A DNA stretch of 64,000 nucleotides from Athripsodes cinereus. Taxonomy: Eukaryota; Arthropoda; Insecta; Trichoptera; Leptoceridae. The stretch covers positions 27,282,951-27,346,950 of the forward strand of contig OX388311.1 of the NCBI GenBank assembly GCA_947579605.1, given 5' to 3'. A program made the position numbers and the translations under genes. The first letter of the stretch is position 1, and the number at the start of each line of letters is the position of its first letter. The notes under the pieces are model-generated. The model had not been told where the DNA came from, did not search any database, and saw only the letters and a list, made by a program, of their open reading frames with translations. Positions 11,716 to 24,600 of this stretch are shown piece after piece.

Positions 11716-12633
11716 CGCACGATGGACAACCTTTTGCGTTTTTACTGTTTCATCAACAAAATTTTAAATTTCAACAGTGATATTAAAAGTTTTTGAAACA
11801 TTGCACTACAATTATTGGTTGTAATGTTGTCTACTTTTCTTCTTTGCACAAGTATATTTTATTTTTAAGGAGGGTTATATAAAAAAAATATAAGTATGTA
11901 CCTACCAAATAAGGTACCCACTACGAATTATTGTTATGAAATATTTAATATTAAAACCTATTTTTATCGACACAGTTTGTCCACTGAATACTCCACTCGT
12001 GAAAAAAGTGCCGAAACGGTTTTAATAGATAAATTAATTTTGACTGAATTTTAAGGGTGCTAGTTTTACCAATGTCGGCACTGTAATGTGAACTGTAGAT
12101 ACGATATCATAATTCTGTATATTTGTTTAGTACCAACGAGAATAATAAGTCTACAAGGGATCATTTAGAGAATGGTAACTTAAAAGTCATTTTATATTAT
12201 GTTCATAGTTATTATCATTTATTAATTTTGTTTTAAGGGACTTAAATCATTGTTTTTATTATCTAAAAAACAAAATATCTTCACAAATTACTCTATAATC
12301 TTGTTTGATGTTGTGTTTCCATTCAGTGTTTAAATTACATTTGGACTTGATGCTGCCTTGTGAACATTTTATATGAAAATAGTGAATTATTTCATTAAAC
12401 ATCCGTTTTTATTACATAATTCTTATGTAAATACCTACTTAAAACACTAAGTTTAATTTGTTATGTTTTGTATGATAAGAATAATTTGAGGTTATTCACA
12501 ATTATCGATTACTGTGTTCTGTGTTTTCTTCAACAATAATTAAAATGAAATAGTATTACGTATTAATAACATTCCTAAGGTTTTTTATATTAATAAATAT
12601 ACGTTTATAATAATTTAGTAGCGTCTCTACATA

Positions 12634-15600
12634 ATGGAGGTAAGTTATTTTGATTTTTATTTTGTTTATATGAAATTTGCTTTAAGCTTTTTTCGCTTTT
12701 TGAGCTTTTCTCATTATCAATTCTTGTGATATTAATTGCAATCATATATATATAAATATATTTATAAGAGAGTATAACATTTTTGAAATACGAATAAGTA
12801 TATTAAAAAAATTGTAAATAATAGGTATCTTAGCAATGTTTATTTGATTATTTTTTATCTGCAATAAACAAATAAAATACGAATAATAATGATCGTCTTC
12901 TCATTACATACAACGAATGCACTGGCTGCCACACTTGTAGAAAATAACGTGACAGACTATTTTTCCAAACTTAAAATCAAAAGTAATCCCTTGAATTTAT
13001 TATTTTAAAGATTTTAGGAATATTAATATTTTGTTTTTATTTATCGAATATAATCTTATAAATTCTATCAATTTAGAAATACATTTTATTTAATTTTAAT
13101 TTTATTTTTCATCGTATATTGACTACAATATCAATAACTACACAGTATTACATATCATTAGTTATATAATTTAATACACAGTTATAATGAATCTCTAGAT
13201 GTCTCTACAAAGACTAGAAACTCAAACAAAAAAGTTGTATTGGGTCCAATCGAATTTTGGGTCCAAAATGCTTTCATAACAATCTTAAACAAAGTGGGCG
13301 TGAAACAGCAATGGTGAATAAATGTCACGGAGTGATGGGTTGATATTAATTCAGGAACTGAATTCTGCGTGAATTATTAGTAAGTTTCTGACACATTGAT
13401 GCTATACCTAATGCGATATTTTTTAACTCAATCGAATTCAATTATTCAGGTTTACATATAATAATACTATAGTATGCACTTCAAAGTTTATTTACAAAAA
13501 TCAACGTTTAAATAATACCTATGTCACATCATTCAAAAAATGTTGCAATGTGTTATTTCCTTATCAGTAGTAAATATTGAACAAGAAAATTATTTCAATG
13601 TTGTCATTGCTTACAAATTATTCACTAAGTAGGTTCCTATATTATGCTTACCAGCATCTTTTTATATCAAGGGTACAGTATCAGCGATAAGGCTTTTTAA
13701 ATATTATGTAATCATTTATTATGATAACTGTGTAGGTATACTTATAGTAATCCCGAGCGTTTCTACACCAATTTAATCATCTTTTTCAATGACATTACCA
13801 ACACTCTGATGTCTTTATCATAAGAGTTGTGTATTGTGAAAGAGAGACGTTTAATCCATCAGAAATCTTGTGCACGAGAGAATATTGCTTTTTTGGCCAA
13901 GTATCATTGGATATTTTGAAATTTTGCCTAATTCCATAATAAAATATTGAGAAAAAAATACACATGCTACGTTTAAATAAACAATAATATTGTTGATTTT
14001 CATAAAATTAATCTTTTGTTAAAAATATATATTTTTTTTTATACTTTTATTAATAAAAAATATGTTAACAAAGTCTATATTATTTGCCTAATCAATTTAG
14101 GTAAAGCTGAAAATATATTGATTGTTTTTTTTATTTTATTTTATTCTATTATCTTTCCCAAACATAAGTTATAACATAAATAAAAATGTACTGCTGAATC
14201 AATTAAAACTACGATGGTCACGAATTTGCATCGACCCCATTTCACAATAAAAAGTTTGGTTTTCAGTTTTATACTCGTATATCATTTATGTTGGATTTTC
14301 CACTCAGGATAAAGATTTTTCCTTTTACAGTTTGACCACCAATACTCCAACATACATCAATTGGGTTGGAATGTTGAATTATTCGTTAGTATTTTCAGCA
14401 ATTTATTGCATGATTGAGACAAATTGTATCTATTATATAATTGGATTACATTTGCATGCATGTTATCATTAACATAATTATACGAAATTGGTACATATTA
14501 TAGATATCACAAAATATTTTCTGATTCATATTATATGTTGTTTTAAATTCTCGAATTTATTCTTTTCGCATATCATCAGTTACATAACAAATTCAACATA
14601 TCACTTTGTATTGCAAAAAAATATCCTATGTGTAGCAACGATCAACTCTATATTAGTGATTTCTTCCCCAGTAACCATTCTATAACCATAATGAAATATA
14701 TTGAGTCATTATGTTTCAAGTCAAACGGGGTGTACAGGTACACCCTACATCATAGATTTTTGATAAAAAAGCAAAATATTTTGGAAGTGCATGCATTTAA
14801 AAACCTAATTATTTATAATCTTACCGTTGAAACTAATTATAAACTATACAACTAATGTTTATCTACAAAAAAAAATATAAATTTGAATCAGATTTTAATA
14901 GTGCAAATTTCTGGATGTCTTGATTTAGAAGAACACTTTATTCTTAAAATTATTGTATTGGGTTTGAAACTATTATTATTATTTTTTTGTAATTTTAGAC
15001 TGTAGTTTAAGAAAATGTAAATAAAATGTATGTCAATGAAATTTATGTAAAAGAAAATGGTGAAGACGATAGGCACCTCACTTTTTTGTGTTAATTTTCG
15101 AATATCCTGTAAAAGTCAGGTATTCGTAAAACACCACAGTTTAGACATAAACATCTTCAGGTCAGCGATGACGTATACCGCCCATCCTGAACGTCTTAAT
15201 TTTTTTAAGGACAAGTTGCATGTTTTTTTCATTCTGTTAATCCGCTAGCTACCCCACTATGAGAATTGCCGTAATGGTATGGATAACTGTAATAAACTAT
15301 ATAAGTATATAATAATATATTAATATGTTTTCAGTGGCTAGACTTATGTATAGTAGCCATGTTTTTTTGATAATACAATTATAGGTAGTTATTGATATAT
15401 CGTAATACCTATTATCCGGTGCAACTTGAATCCAAGAAATTATGAGACGGGGTCAGAAATACATAAAATTACGCCAACCCGTCCCTTGTGAGACGATTTG
15501 TGCCAATCAGAAATTTAAGATGTCATTTAATCCAGGGTGTGTCGTTCTGTGTAAAAGTATTTAAATAAAATCAATTATGCATGTAAATTGTTTAATTTGG

Positions 15601-18600
15601 TTGGTATTTTGAAAATATAGAATGTAACATAATCATTATGCACTACGTCTTGTATTAATACTAAATAAACATACTAGTATTCTTAATATCCAAAATTATC
15701 ATATTTGGTCTTTTATATTATCTATCTATGTAATATATAAACAATATAAATGAAAAAAATATTGTTAATTAGATATTAATATCATTCTATTATTCCAAGA
15801 ACTTTTAAAATAATATTAATATTTCTACAGATAGCAATATAATTTCGACCCTAAAATATTAAAAGAATTGGAGTCGTTTTCTTATCTTCAACTTCCTTCT
15901 TATGTCCAGTTTGGAATAATTAATATCTCTTTCTAGAACTCTCACAATCTCCTGTTGGACGCAATTTCTTCCAGTAGAAGCCTGCTTCTCTTTATATCTA
16001 AGATAGATAATATGAGACCGTCTTGTCTTGGTCCTAAACTCACCTGTACTGGTTTATTGACATGATATAAATTGTAAGATAATAGTTACACTTACTTTTA
16101 GCCAGCCTTCATCTCTTCACTGCTGAATATAGATTTTTCCAAAAGTCTCCCATACTTTTCAATCTCAAACAACATGAACCCTCTGTTTTTCCATCACCTG
16201 ATAATGTTATTTTTATCATTGAATATTTTCTGAGGTGAATCCATGGTCTTCATTTTAGAATCCTAGCAGTCCAATCTCCACCCTTCACGTCTTGCTTGGA
16301 GTGTTTATTTTCATCTGTAATTTCAGGAATCAATCAGCAGTAGTAGCAACAGTGGGAGTGTCAGTAGTGTGGAATTTCCTTTTGCAGCTACAGGTTCCAG
16401 AAGCTCTGACTATGAGAGCAGGTATGGCAAGAGCCCTCCCGGACTAAAACTGTCATGGGAGAATCTCAGTGTATCTTGTACCATGAAGATATCTAGAGGG
16501 TTTTGGCTAGGAAATCTAAAAGTCAAAGCAAATATTCTTAAAAATGGTAAGTAAGGACAAAGCCCAGTGTTGAAGATTGTCATCGAAGTATTCTCACTGC
16601 CCCCCTACACTGAGAAAAATACTACCGAAATTTCACAACAAATCGTTGGTACGTACTATCAGATTAGGACCAGAGATAGTACAAACGATCCATTAGTACA
16701 AATCTATAATATTAACTTTTCGCAAACAAATCGTTGGTAAATTTACCAACGACTTGCGATAGGTTAATATTATAGATTCGCACTAATGAATCGTTTGTAC
16801 TATCTCTAGTCCTAATCTGATAGTACGTACCAATGATTCGTTGTGAGTATTTTTCTCAGTGTACCCTTAAAAGTCAGACTATGTAAATATATTTTTAGTA
16901 ACAAAAGCGAGGAAATAGTGAAACATTTTGTACCTCTTTACCAAATCGATAATTTGACGATGGAAATTTTGCGTTAATACTAAATTACTAATCTGCTTGA
17001 ATCGGTGTGATGGTGATCAAGGCCATACTAGAACATAAGTGATGATGAAAAACTTAGAAACGAGATGATGTTAAACACATATCTACATTACCACACGCAG
17101 AGAACCCCAAAGAAATGCATTTGATAACTCCTATGATTTTTGAAGAGTCATTGTCTTGCAATCATTATTTTTTCTAGGAGCGTGACCTTATTCTTATCGT
17201 AAATAAATTATGAAAAATAGTAGCTTACTATGCACAACAATAAATAAAATAATGTGTGTTGACATTGATGTTACAATCCTATCCTATATGTACCTACACC
17301 AGGTCCAAGGCAAGAGTGAAAATACCCGTGGGCAAAATAGTCTACTGGCACCCATTTTCTCACATATATTGTTTCATAAACATAACATTATGAGGTCTCA
17401 GTTTTGAGAATTTCACTTGCACTCAAAATTGCTATCCCCCTGTCGCCAGATTTTCGATTCGGTATAAGAATTTAAAATATTTCACAATTTCCCCGATTTT
17501 GCTAAAAAATAACTTACAAGTAATATATCAGAGAATGATTGGTACCTACCTTACATAGGTTTTCTAAATTTTTGGACCCTTTGTAATTTAGCGCCCTAGG
17601 CAAATGTCCAGTCTGTCCGTTTATAGCCCGAGCTACATTCTTCATAAAATCTTGTAACTTTTGTCATACACCTTTGGCCTTTTAAAAGATATGTCCCTGA
17701 ATGTTTTAGGAATATTAATTAAAACATTAATTAATTAATTTAATTAATTAATAAATAACTTCTCAAAAAAGCTTATTTTAATTAAAATTATGAAATCTGT
17801 TAACGTTAGCAGACTAAATAAAATAAAATTTAAATTTTCTATCAGAATCAAATTATGTTTGTGATTGTGTGTTTTCTGTTTTAGTTAACGGATCAATTGA
17901 ATCAGGAACTCTTACCGCTATAATGGGTCCAAGGTTTGTATTTTTTGACTACTATTAAAATTATAATTGCGTGATACTGTTCAAGCAAGCAGTGCAAGCG
18001 ATTGTAGGGAGTAGAATGAAACAAAACTATCGACAAAAATTGCTTAGTGTAGTGGGGCAACAAACAGATATTTTTTTCTGTGAAGCATTCTGCCAAGAAT
18101 TAGTCTTCCCTGTTTTGCGTTAGTTTTGAGGTGTCCTGTAAAAAGTCCAAAAAGAAAATAACGACACTTAATCTTAAGTTCAGCGATGAAGTTTTCCACC
18201 CATCTTGAATGTCAAAATTTTTGGCATGACGGGAACAGTTTGCATGTTTATAACATGCAGCTTATCTGCTGGCTACCCCACTTGTGAGATATGCCGTGAT
18301 GGTATAGTAGAAGATAATTGTTTTATCTCCTTACACCATTTACTTCATGCTTAGGCAAACTGAATTATTTTGTCGACGTCATTGTCGTACTGGAAAATAC
18401 TAATTACGTGTATACCAACTTATGTACTCGTATTAACACGGTCTCATTATGAATTCACAACAATACGATGTATAATTCGTTATCATAATAATAATAATAG
18501 TTGTAAGACTGTTGTGGACTACGAGTAGGTACTTTTGATGTTTTCTCCATCTGGTGAATGCATGTTTGTCAACAAATAATAACTTATTAACGAATAAAGT

Positions 18601-21600
18601 AATCGGTATATATTGTTTGGTATAACCTTGTCAATCATAATAATAATATTAATTAGAGATTATTCGCTTAACAAGAAAATTGTGATGAACAATATTAGTC
18701 TCTAGTGAAATGAAATTCATGTAAAGTTCTTATTACTTGCATTCTATTTTTGTTGCATCATTATTTTTCTGTGCAATGAATTGAATACATTAAATATCTG
18801 TTTCATGGAGTCCCTAGCAGAAAAAAGTTTCCTTCTCTTATTCATAAGTTTTGAAGTGTCATGTAAAATCAGGCATTCCTAAAATATCTTCCTACAATAT
18901 TCAACATCTGCAAATCAATGTCTTCAACTTTTATTGGATGAAGCTTGCATGTTTTTTTACGAGCAGTTAATCTTCTGGCCAATGGCCAATAATAGAGAAG
19001 AAGAAGATTAAGATAGTATTTAGATTATGTCAAGAGTTACCCTGTAGATATGAATTTAACTACTTTTTTATATTTAGCGGAGCAGGAAAAACTTCACTCC
19101 TGGCGGCCATCAGCATGAGAGTTCAAGGAAACATTCACGGAAAGATGTTATTAAATGGTGCCCCAGTCACCAAAAAAATGCTGACTAAGATATCAGGTTT
19201 TGTACCACAACAAGATCTTATGATGGATTCGTTAACAGTATCAGAACATATGCTTTTTATGGTACGTATTACATTAGTTGATCTCACGAATTGAGTCATT
19301 GTCACACAAACAGTAATAAATCAAAGATTTTTAGCGGGAGGAAAAGGCGTGCTTGAAAACCTGAATGAATGTGAAGAAAGAGAAAGAAATGTCCGTCCGG
19401 TCCGTCTACTCCACTAGGAATGTGGCGTAAGAGATTAGAATAGAATGCTATAAAATGCCTAAAAAAATTGATTTGATTTGATTTCTCTATTTTTTTCCAG
19501 TCAAAAATGAAAATGGACCGCAATGTCAGTGAGACGAAACGAAAAGCAAGAGTCAGGGAGATTCTGTTTGAAATTGGTTTGACAAAATGCAGCAAGACTC
19601 AAATATCGGGACTCTCTGGCGGGGAATTGAAACGATTGTCATTAGCAGTTCAGGTATCTTATTTATTTATTTATTTAAATTATCTTTTTTATACAATAAG
19701 TGAAGAAGTCCTACTACTACGATAGGTCAAACTAAGAAACCTAAGACACTAATATTTAAAGTATCTGAACGAGGCACGTATAATTATTGAAAGAGCTCAT
19801 ATAGGAGATAAAGAAGGTTGGGCTCTTTATCAATGCAATCAAAACAAAAGTGATGATAAGTTGGACCATTAGTGGTACGGTTGACATGTTGGTATTTTGA
19901 ACCAGCGTTTTTATCCTAATCCTTTGATATTCTGTATATGTATTTGGATAGGTAAATTTTTCTCGGCATTAGACTTTTAAGTTTTTGTGTGATCAAAACG
20001 ATTATACGAAAAGGCATCTGGTTAAATAATGCTGAGAAATATAATTATGCGAATGGCAATCTTGCCGCCGTATAATAGTATTATTTTTTAGTATATCAAA
20101 ATAAATAAGTAAGTATGTTCATCTTTAGTAAAGTATGTCAAAGAAAAAAAATTTAAATAGGGTAAGGCACCGTTCCAAAAATGAGTTTATCAAGAAATTG
20201 ATTCATGAAATAAATATCAACAAATATGATAATAAAATATACTAGGTAGGTATATACCTAATACAATATGTGTAGAAATTACGTCAAAATACTATGACTA
20301 TACTATCACGGCATATGTTACAAGTGAGGTAGCCAACGGACCAACTCCACGTAATAAACATGCGGAATGTTCTCTCCGTGCCAATAAAAAATAAGACAAT
20401 CAGGATTGGTGGCATGCGTTACAGCTGTATAATTTGATGTATACCTAGTTAACTGAAATATATCTGTAGTTTATTTTTCGTTCTTGTCATCCAATATTAT
20501 AGTAGTGATTTTTCGCAATATAAGTTTATCGAGAAGTGTTCTTGTTTTTAGTGTTATTTAAAAATGTTATTTTGATAGCATTGTCATAGAATTTCATTTA
20601 TTTTATACAGTGACCGACTTTTAGATATTATTATTATTATTATTATTAAACAACACCATAATCTACTGGGACCATTACAGCCTTCGGCCAATGCGATCCC
20701 AGAGAAAACAAATATTTACAAAAGTGTTTCCACCTTCCCTACAAATTCTCCGTATGTTATGTGGAATATGTTCATATATATTTTTTTTATTAATATTTAT
20801 GTTATTTACGAAAATGTTAAATTGAGGTCAATACCAATATTTAGTACCTACTGTGTAGTAGTACTTACTTAGTACTGTCACTGAACATTATTGGTCACGA
20901 GCCGACTTTCAGAAGCTTCCGTTAGATATACTCAAGCCTGATGATGAGAGTAGAAGTTCCTTAGATATCAATAAAATGCTCAGAAATTACTGAGAAAAAA
21001 GATATTTATTTTTATTAAGAATGTATTGATTTTTACAGCTAATTAATAATCCTCCAATCCTATTCTGTGATGAGCCTACAACTGGATTGGACAGTTGGGC
21101 GGCTGCCACTGTTGTCAATTCACTGAAGTCTTTAGCAGAATCAGGTAGAGCCGTTCTATGCGTTCTTCATCAACCTTCTTCTGATACGTTTGAAATGTTC
21201 CATAAACTTATACTTGTTGCCAATGGAAGGATAGCATATCACGGGGCTGTAAGCGGTGCTACTGCGTTTTTCAAACAGTAAGTTTTAAAACAAAACTAAT
21301 TATAATATATAGATTAAAATGTTGGTTCAACAATATTATTATAACATATTGCTTTCTTTAAGGACCATCAATGGCTAGCAATGCAAGTTAAGAAAATAAC
21401 GTACTTAGTAGTCGTTTCAGCATAAATTTGGCAACATCTAATATTCATTTATTAATTTTCAGACATGGCTACCACAGTCCAGCTGGGTATAACGAAGCTG
21501 AATTTCTTGTCAACATAATATCAAAGGACAAAAGTAGCGTGGAAATTTGCTCAGCTTGGGAGAATAAAGTTAGCAATGACAAATACAAAAGTCAAAGGGG

Positions 21601-24600
21601 AATTTATGAACCTAATGAACTGTATCATGGAAAACCTGTTTTAAGAAGACCTAGGAAATCATCGTTTGATGTAAGAATCATATTTAAATTATTACATTGT
21701 AATATTATAGCGCAGATGACTCATGTTGTAGATTTAATGTTTAGTAACTTCAACAATTTGGGTAAATAACTACACTATTTACCCAAATTGTTTGTGTTAC
21801 TAAATTTCATTAAGTACATAGATAAACAAATAGGACTTTTAATCTTTAGTTTCATGAATACCGATTCCGATAGTACTCTCATATTCATGTTGAAATGAAC
21901 ATAAGAAATCTTACGTGATGTTTTCAGACAACAATTTATTAGTGACAACAACAGACAGCTCTTTCACTATACATTCCTAGATTATTTATATATATCATTT
22001 GACGATTAATGATGTTACTTTCACAAAACATTCGCATCTTATTTTTGTATCATTTTACGATAAGCGATCTTACTTTCACAAAACGTTCGCATCTTATTTA
22101 TATCATTTCACGAGTAGTGATGTTACTTTCATTAAACATTCGCATCTTATTTTATATCAATTGGCGATTAGTGATGTTACTTTCACAAAACATTCGCATC
22201 TTATTTATTTTATTTGATTGTATTTTTTGTTTCAGGGTGAAAAAGTATTTGAAGAATATTTAACTATGTGAGTATATTTTCAACGATTTCGTTTTTAGAA
22301 ATTAAACTGAAAATACAGAAAATAATACCAATGAATGTTTGAATGATGTTTAATTTCAGACAAAAACCTTCAAAATTAGTACAATTCTACTGGCTCCTAT
22401 GGAGAGCAATAAAAGGTTTTATGAATAACAAGAAAACAAACCTTATGGAATTCTTAACATTAATGGTATGATACATTTTAATTATATGATTATAATTAAA
22501 ACAACTTTGATAAAATCAGGTGGTTTTTACACAAAACGACGCATCTTAAAAATAATTGTCTAGTTATTATAATTATTATTCTGTCTTAGATCCGCTGGTA
22601 ATCTGTTCCAACCAGTTGGCCCCGCAACGCTGAAATTCCTATGAAAATTATTTCGACGAAATTTTTGATCTGCCTTTCAAATGATTTCACTGCTTAGTGC
22701 TTTAGTTTATCTTACTTAAAAAATATTTATGGATCAACAGGACACGTAGTAATACCCCCCTTCCAGTAATTAATAAACTACGTTGTATGACAATTTGATG
22801 AATGAACAAGACTGTGTATATATACATGCTCATATGTTAAAACGACCGAAATGTTACATTTATATTTTTTAAATTAATAAGGTACATGATGTTGGATGAC
22901 AGCGCTGACCTTTGAATGATTTACCTTTTTATCTATACGTAACTGCAGTCTGCGTTGTGTTTATACTGTTAAAAAATAACGATTTTTTTTAGGGCTTAGC
23001 ACTGATTGTCGCCATTCCTTTTCAAAATACTCTTTTAAAAGTTGACCAACAGGACATCCAAAATATCCAAGGACTGATGTATTTAATTGTAACAGAAATA
23101 ATCTTCACAGCAATTTATAGCGTGTTTCATAATTGTTCAAGCGAGGTTCCAATCTTTCTTAGAGAAGTTGCCAATGATTTGTATACTCCTGGACCATATT
23201 ATTTCTCTAAAATGCTTTTTATGGTAAGTAAAGAATGCTTCAATTATTACTAGAGTATTATTTTTATATAGCAGTATATAATTCTTTTACAAAACACGCC
23301 CACAGGAAAACTCTTTATTCCAAAAATCACTCCGATATCATTTACATAATTCCTGCCGCTTTTAATAACTATATGATTATTTTTGGGAAATTTAAAAGAT
23401 TATTATTATTCAGGCATTCCACCCAACATTGAGTGATTTTGCCGTCACAAACAATAAAATTATACAATTATTTCAAAAAATATTCTACCGCAACAATTTA
23501 TTAAACCAAGAATGTTACAACTCAATGAATATATTTACGTACTAGCTACTTCTCTATACACACTTACATATAATACAAGCTATTTTTGTTAATTAAATAT
23601 TATTTTGGTGGGACGGATTTTTAAAGTAGTTTATTATTATTTTTTAAAAATTTTGTGATATTCAACCCGTTTTCAGATGTTCGGCATCAAAACATACTTT
23701 TCATCAATAGTTATAGAAAAATAAGAACCATTTCAAAATATTTTGCATTGCTTCTGAGGATTACGACATGATATATCTCTATTTATAAAATATAAGTGCT
23801 CATATATAAATTAAAATATTAGTCATGATATTTTTTAATAATTTATAAATAATTAAAAACACTGTTATGATATTTTTTGTTTTTTTAAAAATAAACATTT
23901 TTATTTTTAGAATTATAACTTTGAAGCGATAATAGAAATTTTTGGGTTAAATATTGGTGATTAAAGTTTTTTTTCAAACTAGAACATTAATACTGAAAAT
24001 GTATATTTTTAAATTATTTCAATATGCTAATAAATATTAAAATTAAAATGATTTTTTTAAATACATATATATTAAATACATATCTTTAAATCACTCGCAG
24101 CACTATAGAAAAATGACAGCAAAAAAATAATAGTGATTTAAGTTCTCAATATATCAGATAATTAACTGGCATTGTAAAAAAATCCTGGAAAATGAGCTAC
24201 AAGTTCTGGTTGTTGCTCATTTTCAGTAAGCGATTTGATGTGGAAATATCAATAATACGCATTAGAAAACGAATTATTTAAACTTCATCATAGTGGAATA
24301 ATTTACTTTTGTATCGCACAAACTTGTACTAGGCCATGATGATTCCCGTCCAGGGCAAAATAAAGAAAAACCTTTTACAAATTGTCCTGGGTCTGGGTGT
24401 TACATGTATATGTGTTTAGTGCATTATATGTAATGTGTATCGTCGTGTTAATAGCCATAATACAAGATTCGTGTCTTAGTTTATTTATTTATTCATTTTT
24501 TACTGTAGCCATAATACAAGATTCGTGTCTTAGTTTATTTAATTATTCATTTTTTACTGTAGCCACAATACAAGATTCGTGTCTTAGTTTATTTATTTAT

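Larger units (their letters stand above)
6117..12633. other. intergenic region between IF1 and ABCG start
   Basis: The 5' flanks of the two divergent genes lie in this 6.5 kb. It holds the separately listed LINE fragments (6.6, 7.0, 9.4, 11.6 kb), a tandem duplication (7.3 kb) and a repeat fragment (8.6 kb). No additional gene is supportable, and I could not define core promoters. Confidence 0.6.

Noticed and set aside
14488..15248. Several 60-75-codon open frames
   Set aside because: AT-rich chance frames inside ABCG intron 1, without codon bias, splice partners or recognisable sequence.
21993..22208. CRISPR-like array
   Set aside because: Contiguous 54-bp units diverge along their whole length, with no constant repeat and variable spacer, in an animal intron.
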